A stretch of DNA of 64,000 bases from Streptomyces sp. ML-6 (GTDB lineage: Bacteria > Actinomycetota > Actinomycetes > Streptomycetales > Streptomycetaceae): contig NZ_JAOTIK010000002.1 in NCBI RefSeq assembly GCF_030116705.1, forward strand, positions 1 to 64,000, written 5' to 3'. This document shows, one piece after another, positions 16,847 to 25,347 of the stretch; within the stretch, counting starts at the first letter, position 1, and each line of letters begins with the position of its first letter. The notes under the pieces were generated by a model. The model had not been told where the DNA came from. It did no database searches and saw only the letters and a list, made by a program, of their open reading frames with translations. The position numbers and the translations under genes were made by a program.

Positions 16847-19364
16847 AGCGGTGGGCGCGCCCCGGGCGGTCCATGGCTGCGGGGCTGATGCTGCTGGTGC
16901 TGTCGTTCCTGGTGTCGCTGGTGCTGGCGGGCGTGTCGGCGAGCGCGGCCCCCACACCGACGCCGGCGCCTTCGCCTTCGGTGGGTCCGACGCTGCCCGG
17001 CCCGCAGAACCCGCTCGAGCCGAGCCCGCTCGTCCCCCAGCCGGGTACGTCGGGCCGGCCGGATGACTCCCCGCTGATCCGGGACGGGATCAAGGAGGCC
17101 GAGAAGGAGGAGAAGGCCGCCCGCGCCGAGTTCGACAAGCTGGTGGAGAAGTACAAGAAGGACCGGGCCGCGCAGGGCGGGGTGCTGTCCGCGTTCGAGG
17201 TGACCGACCGGGACGGGAATCCGGTCAGCTCGTACCGCATCTACTCCGACACCGGGGACTGGAACGACTGGGACCTGAGTGTGCAGGGGTTCCTCGTCGA
17301 GATGATGTTCATGGGGAACAAGTGGATCGTCAGCTTCGCCTGCTTCCTCTTGACCTGGAGCCTGGCGTTCTCCCTGGCCGGGCTGATGCTCAAGCCGGCG
17401 CTGCAGGTGTCGACGTCGCTGTACGGGAGCGTTGTCGTGCAGATGGGTCTGCCGGTGCTGTTCCTCACCTTCACGATGGTCGTCGCGTCGTGGCATCTGC
17501 TGTTCGGAAACCGGGTGCGCGGCTGGGGCGAGATGGCGGCTGCCCTGGTCATCTCCGCACTCGCGCTCGGTGCTCTCGCCTCTCCCCGCAGCTCCTGCTC
17601 AGCAAGGACACCGGGGTGGTGGGCGTGGTGCGGGACCTGGCGGTCGAGACCGCCGCCCTGGTCCTGGACAAGGAAGCCATCGACACGGCCCGGCCGACCA
17701 CTGAGAGCGGATGGGAGAAGAAGCCGTCCGGGTCGACCGTGGGTGCGCAGGTCCGGTCCTCGCCGAGCGCGCTGGCCCGCCCCATCACCGACGCCCTCGT
17801 GGACGCGTTCGTGGCCCGGCCGGCCATGCTCCTGTCCTACGGGCGGACCTTCGAGGGCAGGTGCGGGAAGAAGTTCCGCGATTCACGGGTCCAGCAGGCC
17901 GTGTTCGACCAGCTGGTCGACACCAAGATGGAGAAAGGCAAGTCCTTCCTCAAGGACCTGCCGGGCTTCGGGATCGCGCTGCCCGACAGCGTCAAGAACT
18001 GGATGGTCGACACCACCGTCGACGCCGCCACCTCCCAGATGCTGGAACAGGTCCACGCGTCCGGCCCCATCAAGGCGTTCGAGAAGGCCTGCGTCCAAAA
18101 CGCCGGCACACTGAAGAAGGCGTCGATGGACAAGGTCGGCGGCGCGCTCTTCATGCTCCTGGCCGCGTTCCTCACCTGCATGTTCGTCATCGTCCTGGAC
18201 GGTGCATTCCTCTTCGCCCAGCTACAGATCGCCATCGAGGCGATGATCGCAAAGGTGGCCCTCGCGGCGGGGATCCTGCCCGGCCCCGGCCGGGCCTGGC
18301 TGTGGGGCCGGGCCGCGGCCATCGCCCGCGGCCTCGCCCTGATGCTCGCCTCCATCGCCTCCATGTCCGTCTTCATCGTCGTCGTCAACGCCGTGCTGAA
18401 CACACCGGAAAGCGACCTGCCGGGCGGTCTCACCGTCCGGTTCGTCCTTTTGGACTGCGTCTGCGTCGCCGCGTTCATCTACCGCAAGAAGCTCGCCCGC
18501 TCCACCCGCGGAGCGGTGGCACGCGCCCGTCACCGCCTCGGCAACTCGCCCCTGGGCGGATCCGTCTCCCCCGCCCCCGTCGACATGCCGAGGCGCGGCG
18601 GGCTCGGCAAGGGCCTGCTGCTCGGCGGGCTCATGCTCGGCGCGGCCGCCGCCACCGGGGGAACCGGTGCTGTGCTCGGCGGCGCCGGACGCATCGGCTC
18701 CACCCGGCTCGCCGGACGCATCGGCGGCTGGCTCGCTCACGGCGGGGGCCGTGCCGTGGCGGGGCTGACCCGGCTCACCGGCCGCACCATCGAGGCCGGG
18801 GCGAAAGGCACCGTGAAGGCCGGGGTGTTCGGCCTCAAAGCCACTGTCGGACTGCCGGTGTACGGGCCGCGCGCGGCCCGCAGGGTCGGCGCGGCTGCGA
18901 CCGCTCTGCCCGCCCAGGCCGCAGGCCGGGTCAGCAGCGCCGTCCAGAACCTCCAGCAGAGCGCGCAGAGTTTCCACCGGAGCTACGTCCAGCCCGCCCA
19001 GCAGTTCGCCGGGGAGTACCGGCACAACGTGCGCTCCCTCGGCCGGATCGTCCGGGGCCGGCCCGGGCTCGGCCCCTACACCCCGCCCCGGGCCGCTGTT
19101 CCCGGTCCCCGGCGGGCACCGGCGCCCCGCCCCGCCCGGCCGGCTCCTGCACCCCAGCCGGCCCCCGCACCGCCCGTCCGGCGGCGCCCTGCGCCGCCGC
19201 GCGTCGCCCAACCGCCCTCCAGCGCGGCCCAGGCCATGCTCCAGCAGCGCCTGCACCGCATGCGCCAGCCGCGGAACACCGGGAGCAGCACCCCGCCTGC
19301 GCCCGTCCCCTCCGCCCCTGCGCGTCGTTCGCAGGCCGCGCCGCGCCTGGGAGGGCGCTCATGA
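16843..19364 (+). pseudogene. VirB6/TrbL-like transfer channel protein, frameshifted near 17580
   Basis: From GTG 16843 the product starts with a signal-like helix (GLMLLVLSFLVSLVLAGVSA), a proline-rich linker and a charged coil, then membrane helices. The frame breaks between ALALGALAS and the continuation PQLLLSKDTGVVGVVRDLAV, which lies one frame over from about 17590 and runs to 19364. The second part has further hydrophobic segments and a long basic, alanine/proline-rich tail. Joined, it is a polytopic channel protein of about 840 residues. One missing or extra base explains the break; both halves keep strong coding character, so the change is recent or artefactual. Confidence 0.75.
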
Positions 19365-20471
19365 GCGGCGCACGGAAAGTGGCCTTGGCCGTTTCCCTGT
19401 ACTGGTTTCGGCTGTGGGTGTCGTCGGCGTCCTGGTGCTGTTCATTGCCGCTGTCGCAAACGGGGCGGCCGGACACGAGAAGGAGGCCGCCGCCCCGCCG
19501 TCCGTGTCCGGGGCGGCCCCGGGGCGGTGGCCGGCATCAGTCCGGTGATGCTGTCCGCCTACACCCGCGCCGCCGCGAACGTGCGCGCCCTGCGGCCGAA
19601 GTGCACGGGCATGCGGTGGTCCGTCATCGCTGGGATCGGCAAGGTCGAGTCCAACCACGCCTCCGGGCGCACCATCACAGTCGGCGGGGATGTCCGCCCG
19701 CGTATTCTCGGGGTCCGGCTCAACGGATCCGGGGCCGGGGGGAACACGAGCGTCTTCTCCGACACCGACCACGGCCGGCTCGACGGCGACACCGCGTACG
19801 ACCGGGCAGTCGGCCCCATGCAGTTCCTGCCCTCCACCTGGAACGGCCCCAGCGGCCAGGACGGAAACGGTGACGGGGTGAAGGACCCGCACAACGCGTT
19901 CGACGCCGCGCTCGGAACCGCCGTCTACCTGTGCGGAACCGGGACCACCGACCTGTCCCGGACCGACCAGCTGCGCAAGGCGGTCTACCGCTACAACCGT
20001 TCCGAGGCGTACGTGGGCGACGTCACCGGCTACGTCGACGAGTACGACCACCTCCCCGCCGCCCAAGACAGCACGGCGGGGTCGGCGACCGGCCGGGCCG
20101 GCGCCGTCGTCGACGCCGCGCTGGCACAGCGCGGCACTCCCTACGTGTGGGGCGGCGGCAGTACCACGGGCCCCACCAAGGGCGGCTACGACTGCTCGGG
20201 CCTGATGCTCTACGCCTTCTACCAGGGCGCCCGGGTCACGCTTCCCCGCACCTCCCAGCAGATGCGGCACTCCGGTACCCGGGTCCCCCGCTCGCAGATC
20301 CGGCCCGGCGACCTCATCGTCATCAACAACGACGGAAACTGGGGACACGTCGGCCTCTACACCGGCAACAACACCATGGTCCACGCGCCCCGGCCCGGAA
20401 AGACCGTCGAGACCACCTCAACGTCCGGGTACTGGGAGCGGTACGACTGGGACGTACGCCGAGTGCTATGA
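19361..20471 (+). pseudogene. Transglycosylase-NlpC/P60 cell-wall enzyme (VirB1-like), two frame changes
   Basis: ATG 19361 overlaps the previous stop and starts MSGARKVALAV. The membrane anchor (VLVSAVGVVGVLVLFIAAVA) lies in the next frame, and the catalytic part, from GTG 19527, in a third. The catalytic part has a soluble transglycosylase domain (IAGIGKVESNHASG, then GPMQFLPSTW) and a C-terminal NlpC/P60 peptidase domain with Cys in YDCSGLMLY and His in GNWGHVGLYT. Such enzymes open peptidoglycan for the transfer channel. Indels near 19400 and 19520 (a G/C run) separate the frames; the catalytic block itself is intact. Confidence 0.8.
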
Positions 20472-20689
20472 AGTCGTGTAGATTCTCATTGGAGATGTCG
20501 TTGTCTCAGTGTTCTGTCATCAACTTGTCGTCCAGCAGCCCGAGTTACAGGACGGGCTCGACGTAAACGACGAACGTCATCTCGGTTCGAGAACCAGCCT
20601 TTCGCTTGGTTTTCCATGCCTTCCGTGCAGATTCCCGCTGGCCACGCGCCATCGTCCCGGTGTCGGTTCCGCCTACACAAGGGGTCGCT
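20472..20689. other. Likely end of the Tn7-like transposon
   Basis: The 218-base gap between the conjugation operon and tnsA has no gene. It starts TGTCGTTGTC at about 20496 and contains several TGTC-rich, partly repeated segments (20496-20540, and inverted around 20560-20580), as expected for TnsB-binding ends of Tn7-like elements. The matching far end was not found, so the boundary is tentative. Confidence 0.35.
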
Positions 20690-21440
20690 GTGGCACGCGC
20701 TTCGAGCCAGAAGAGCACGACAGAAGGTGAGACGGTCTCGGTCCGCTACCGGCAAGCGGATGGCCAGTTCGTTGAAGCGGTCCTGGACCGCCTCATCGTT
20801 CCCGAGGTGACCGGCGGCCTGCCGGTACGGGATTTCCGCTGGTACAAGGGCCGTCGTCATTACTCGGGCTGGTACCACGCCGCCACAGTGGGGCGGCTGG
20901 TGGCCTACGAGAGCCGGTTGGAGCTGGCTCGGATTCTGCTGGCCGATTTCGACCGCGGTGTCGTGGAGATCGCCTCCCAGCCCTTCCAGCTGGCCGGTCG
21001 TGACGGTGACCGGCTTCGGCGGCACATCCCTGACCTGCTGCTTGTCCACTCTGACGGTCTGGTGACCGTCGTCGATGTCAAAGCCCCTCACGCATGAAGG
21101 ACCCGAAAGTGACTGCACAGTTCGCCTGGACGAAGCGCATCTGCGCTCGTCGCGGCTGGTCCTACGAGACCTGGTCGGGCGGCGATCGGGCCGTGGTGGA
21201 GAACGTACGGTTCCTCGCGGGCTACCGGCGCCCTCAGCTGCTGGAGATGGACCGGGCGCCGGCAGTGCTCGCGGCGGCCCGGGGCCAGTCGACCATCGGC
21301 GGCATCGAGGCGGCCCTGGCCGCTCGGTTTCCGGCACATGCGGTCCGTCCGCTGGTGCTGCACCTGATCTGGTCGGGAGCCCTGGTCGCGGACCTGCGGC
21401 GCCCCTGGCGGCGGCCACCTCGATCGAGGTGGCGTCATGA
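20690..21440 (+). pseudogene. tnsA: TnsA-like endonuclease, broken in two places
   Basis: From GTG 20690 (AGGGG upstream) the catalytic domain shows the PD-(D/E)xK set: Glu in YESRLELARILL, Asp in RHIPDLLLVH and Lys in VVDVKAPHA. TGA at 21095-21097 then stops it, overlapped by ATG 21094, and the C-terminal domain (KDPKVTAQFAWTKRICARRG) continues in that new frame. Near 21405 a second shift leads to the natural end LAAATSIEVAS, whose stop overlaps the tnsB start. TnsA makes the 5' strand cuts that free the transposon. The ATGA overlap at 21094 could allow a split protein; two indels are the simpler reading. Confidence 0.75.
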
Positions 21441-23491
21441 CCGGCCGGGCAGTGACCGTCTTCCCGGGGGTGCGGCTGCTCTACTGCGGCGACGTGGCCG
21501 AGGTTGTCGAGCTGGAAGGACTCACGGCCACGCTGCGCAACGAGCGGACGGGTGAGTTCAGCACACTGCCGCTCGGGCGGTTGGCGGCCGACGCCCGGTC
21601 CCTGGGGGCGGGGAGTGAGCCGGAGACGCAGGATGGGTCTGTCCTGCTGGCGAACCTGTCCCCGGCCCGGCGGGCGAGGCTGCATGAGAGGGCTCGGCAT
21701 GTCCGGGAGGTGCTGACCGGCTTCCGAGCCGGGCACCCGGACGGCGCCGCGGCCGACGAGCCGCGCCCGCAGTTCCAGCCGGATCTGCCGCTCGGGGACC
21801 GCACCGCGGCCAAGGCGACGGAGCTGAAGGTCTCACCTCGGACGATCGACCGGTGGGTGGCTGCCTACCGTGAAGCAGGCGAGGCCGGGCTGGTGGACGC
21901 CCGAGCCGTCAAGGGCCGGGGTTCGCGGGTGGATCCGCGCTGGGAGGAGGCCCTGCGCTGGGTGCTGGCCGAGTTGGTGAACGCCTCTACCCCCACCCGG
22001 TCCGCGGTGCTGCGCCGCACCGAAGATCGACTGGAAGAGGAGTTCGGGGCCGGGACGGTGCCTCTTCCCTCGCGCGCTACGGCCTACCGGCGCCTGGCGG
22101 AGCTGACGAAGGGCACGAGCGCGGTGTCCGGCAGTGCCAAGTCCCGCCGCTCGATCGCGGACCGGCCCCGCGGCGCCTACGGTCGGCTGCGGGCGACGCG
22201 GCCGGGTGAGTACGTGGTGCTCGACACGCAGGACCTGGACATCTACGCGATGGAGCCGGTCACCTGCCGCTGGGTTCCCGTCCAGCTCACTGTCGCCCAG
22301 GACCTGTTCTCCCGCTGCATCGTGGGCCTGCGGGTGACAGCGTGCTCCACCAAGGCGGTCGACGTCGCCGGGGTGCTGTTCGAAGCCGTCTGCCCGCCCA
22401 TGGACACTGCGGACCGCCCCGAGCTCGCTCCCTATCACGGGCTGTGGGACCACGTGGTGTTCACCGAGGAGGACGCGGTTCCCGGGCGGGGGCTGTGTCC
22501 GCCGGAGACGCTGGTCGTCGACCACGGCAAGGCATTCATGTCGGCCCACGTGATCAGTGTCTGCACCCGGCTGGGCATGTCGATCCAGCCTGCCCAGCCG
22601 AAGAAGCCCACCGACAAGCCAACCGTCGAGCGCTTCTTCCGAACGCTGCGGGAGGGGCTGATCCAGCATCTGCCCGCCTACAAGGGCCCGGACATCCACA
22701 GCCGCGGGGAGAGGATCGAGGACCAGGCGTTCTTCTACCTCCACGAGGTCGAGGAGATCGTCCGCGAGTGGATCAGCGAGGTGTTCCACCGCCGCGCCCA
22801 TGAGGGACTCACCGTCCCGCACTGGCCCCACCTGCAGTTGTCCCCGCTGGAGATGCTCCGCGTCGGAGTGCACCGGGCCGGACGGCTGCGGATGCCCGCC
22901 ACCGCCGAGCTGGCCTTCGAGTTCCTGCAGGTCAGGCCGCGCACCATTCAGCACTACGGCGTCGATGTCGACGGGCTGCGTTACAACGGGCCCGCGCTGG
23001 ACGGGCTGCGCGGGACGACGAGCCCCTACGGCGGGCGTCTGGCCGGGCGGTGGCCGATCCGCGTCAACCCCGACGACGTGCGGTTCGTCTACTTCCAGGA
23101 CCCCGACGACGGCTCCTGGCATGCCCTGGAATGGGAACACGCTCCCGCGCTGAACATGGCCTTCAGCACCGAGGCCGCCGCCTACGCCCGGCGGCTGGCC
23201 GCCCGCACCGGACGGCACATCGATGCCTCGAAGGCTCTGGGAGATCTGCTGGCCCGCTGGGACCAGGGGCTGGTCACCGACCGCCGCGAGCGTCGCATGG
23301 CGGTGCGGCTGTCGGCCGAGCGGGCCGCGCTGTCCCTGCCCACCCTGCCGGACCAGGCCACGGCCACGAGCCGGCCGGAGCTGACGGTGGTGCCAGATCC
23401 TCCCCTCGGCGACAGCGACGACGAGGACGAGCTCTTCGATGCCCCGCAGGGCGAGGACTACTACGCCGATGCCTTCGAGGTGATCGAATGA
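21437..23491 (+). CDS. tnsB: TnsB-like DDE transposase of a Tn7-like element
   Basis: 684 residues. Helix-turn-helix segments occupy the N-terminal third (AAKATELKVSPRTIDRWVAA). The retroviral-integrase-like core has Asp263 (VVLDTQDLD), Asp362 (LVVDHGKAF) and Glu398 (PTVERFFRTLREG), 35 residues between the last two as expected. A Mu-type beta-barrel domain follows, and an acidic tail that could bind the TnsC ATPase. It should bind the transposon ends and join them to target DNA. The gene is intact and overlaps both neighbours by four bases. Confidence 0.9.
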   Translation: MTGRAVTVFPGVRLLYCGDVAEVVELEGLTATLRNERTGEFSTLPLGRLAADARSLGAGSEPETQDGSVLLANLSPARRARLHERARHVREVLTGFRAGHPDGAAADEPRPQFQPDLPLGDRTAAKATELKVSPRTIDRWVAAYREAGEAGLVDARAVKGRGSRVDPRWEEALRWVLAELVNASTPTRSAVLRRTEDRLEEEFGAGTVPLPSRATAYRRLAELTKGTSAVSGSAKSRRSIADRPRGAYGRLRATRPGEYVVLDTQDLDIYAMEPVTCRWVPVQLTVAQDLFSRCIVGLRVTACSTKAVDVAGVLFEAVCPPMDTADRPELAPYHGLWDHVVFTEEDAVPGRGLCPPETLVVDHGKAFMSAHVISVCTRLGMSIQPAQPKKPTDKPTVERFFRTLREGLIQHLPAYKGPDIHSRGERIEDQAFFYLHEVEEIVREWISEVFHRRAHEGLTVPHWPHLQLSPLEMLRVGVHRAGRLRMPATAELAFEFLQVRPRTIQHYGVDVDGLRYNGPALDGLRGTTSPYGGRLAGRWPIRVNPDDVRFVYFQDPDDGSWHALEWEHAPALNMAFSTEAAAYARRLAARTGRHIDASKALGDLLARWDQGLVTDRRERRMAVRLSAERAALSLPTLPDQATATSRPELTVVPDPPLGDSDDEDELFDAPQGEDYYADAFEVIE

Positions 23492-24063
23492 GGCAGCCGC
23501 ATCTGTTCAGCCTCTCCCGCAAGGAGGGCTGGCGCCGCTTCGTCGACGAGCCGGCCCGGCAGCGCCCCGCGACCCTCACCCGGCGCCAGCTGGCGGCCCT
23601 GGGCGAGGAGGCGGCCGAGGACTACAACGACGCCCGGCACGACTGGCATGCCAACTTCGGCATCGTGCAGACACCCCAGCTGGCCTCCGTCCACGATGCG
23701 TTGGACGAGATCGTCGCGTCCAACCGGCAAGACGGCGACCGCATCCGTTCCGCGGCCGTCATCGACGCCCTGCCGGGTCTGGGCAAGACCACCATCGCCA
23801 ACCTCTTCGGCCGCACCTTCGACCGCCAGCAGATGCGCCGCCTGGGCCAGGTCACCGACGCCGGGCACGAGCGCATCCCCGTCTTCCGTGTCGGGCTGAC
23901 CTCCAACACCACACTGCGGACCCTGAACCGGATGATCTGCGAGTTCTACGGCCACCCGGCCGCCGACCGCGCCAATGCCGCCACCTTGGCCAGTCACGCG
24001 CTCGACTGCGTTCTATCCTGCGAGTCCCAGCTGGGGATCATCGACTTTACCGACCGCCCGTAG
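23488..24063 (+). pseudogene. tnsC: TnsC/TniB AAA ATPase, N-terminal part, cut by insertion
   Basis: The first 186 residues of a TnsC-type ATPase, with Walker A DALPGLGKTT near residue 96. The family sequence stops at LGIID (codon 24043-24045), the start of Walker B, and is followed by six foreign codons read from the inserted transposon. The remainder of the gene resumes at 31319 as DIHLLDTRTRV. Joined, the halves give about 352 residues, the normal length. TnsC selects the target and activates TnsB, so loss of Walker B should abolish transposition. Confidence 0.9.
24046..24057 (+). repeat. Left terminal inverted repeat of the Tn554-like element
   Basis: TTTACCGACCGC, the exact reverse complement of 31301-31312. 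A related copy lies 68 bases inside at 24114-24124. Confidence 0.9.
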
Positions 24064-24168
24064 TCCTGCCCGTGATGTCCGTCTGGGACTGTGACCAGCA
24101 CGTCCTGGGCTTGTTTACCGACCGGGTCCGGGACGTCTGTCATGTTCTGGAGTCGGTACGGAGGACAA

Positions 24169-25347
24169 GTGGTACGGCACGTTGTGGTGGGGGACCTGAG
24201 GGTCCAGCGGATCGAGCGGAAGGACGGGCAGCGGTCATGGACGATCGTCTGGCCCGAGGGAACACTGCACGCGGAGGCGGACCGGTTCCTGCGTGAGCAC
24301 GAGGGCTCGGGCACGCAGAGGACGTACGCGTACTACCTGGTGGACCACCTGCGGTGGCTGGAGCGCGAGTGCCTGGCCTTCGACACGGTCCAACTGCGTG
24401 ACCTGGAACGGTATATGGGGATCGTCGGCGCCGAGGTCCGCATACCGCTCGGGGAACCGTGGCGGGTGGGCAAGCGCCCCTACGGCCGCTCGGCGCTGTC
24501 GACCGCGGCGGCCTGCTTGAAGGGCTTCTACCTGCAGCAGGCTTCTCGCGGCATCAACGGCGAACTCGGCAAGAAGCTCGACAAGTCCCGTCTGCCGACG
24601 CGGGCCGACAAGCGCCGCTCGTTCCTCGGGCACGTGAAGAACAAGCTGCCGACCAACCCACTGGCACCGAAGGGGCCGCACCGCCGGCACCCGAAGATGC
24701 TGCCGGAAAAGGCCAGGGAGAGGCTGCTGGGGACAGTGAACGCCGCCCGGGACCGGCTGGTTATCGACTGGCTCGCCGACGGCGGACTTCGGATCGGCGA
24801 ACTCTGCGGGCTGCACCTGGTCGACCTGCACCTGCGCGAGAACGCGGCCTGCGGCGAGTGCCGCACCCCGCACCTGCACGTCTGCCACCGGCCCGGCAAC
24901 CCGAACCGGGCCGAGGCCAAGACCAAACATCCCTGGCGGGTCGAGCGCGGGACGGTGACCGGCGGGCTGATCAAGCGGGTCAGCCCGGCGATGGTGCACT
25001 CCTACTTCGAGTACATGACGACCGAGTACCCGCGGGGCGCCGGGCACGGCATGCTCCTGGTCCAGCTGCACGGCGCCGATAGCGGCCAGCCGTGGGCTCC
25101 GGTCGGCGCCCGCCGGATGCTCGGCCGGGCCGGGAAACGCGCCGGGTTGGGGCTGGTGAAACCCCATGCCTTCCGGCACACCTTCACCTCGGCGGTTCTC
25201 GATGCCGCGGACGGCAACACCCTGATCGCCCGGGACGCCGGCGGCTGGGCGTCGGCCGCGATGGTCGATGAGGTCTACGGGCACGTCGATGTCCACGACC
25301 CGGTCTTCGATGCCGCGCTTCGCACGGTCTGGGGTGAGACGAAGTGA
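24169..25347 (+). CDS. tnpA: Tyrosine recombinase, TnpA of the Tn554-like element
   Basis: About 392 residues from GTG 24169, which has GGAGG upstream; ATG 24142 is an alternative. An N-terminal SAM-like core-binding domain (GTQRTYAYYLVDHLRWLERE) is followed by the catalytic domain with Arg208 (GGLRIGELCGL), His333 and Arg336 (HAFRHTF) and nucleophile Tyr370 (VDEVYGHVD). A small Cys/His cluster (CGECRTPHLHVCH) is inserted in the catalytic domain. It acts with TnpB to cut and rejoin the element ends. The gene overlaps tnpB by four bases. Confidence 0.88.
   Translation: MVRHVVVGDLRVQRIERKDGQRSWTIVWPEGTLHAEADRFLREHEGSGTQRTYAYYLVDHLRWLERECLAFDTVQLRDLERYMGIVGAEVRIPLGEPWRVGKRPYGRSALSTAAACLKGFYLQQASRGINGELGKKLDKSRLPTRADKRRSFLGHVKNKLPTNPLAPKGPHRRHPKMLPEKARERLLGTVNAARDRLVIDWLADGGLRIGELCGLHLVDLHLRENAACGECRTPHLHVCHRPGNPNRAEAKTKHPWRVERGTVTGGLIKRVSPAMVHSYFEYMTTEYPRGAGHGMLLVQLHGADSGQPWAPVGARRMLGRAGKRAGLGLVKPHAFRHTFTSAVLDAADGNTLIARDAGGWASAAMVDEVYGHVDVHDPVFDAALRTVWGETK

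Noticed and set aside
13443..17240. A 1265-codon open frame on the minus strand
   Set aside because: It is antisense to the transfer genes, including VirB4; the protein is Arg/Pro/His-rich without domains, as expected from GC-biased codons.
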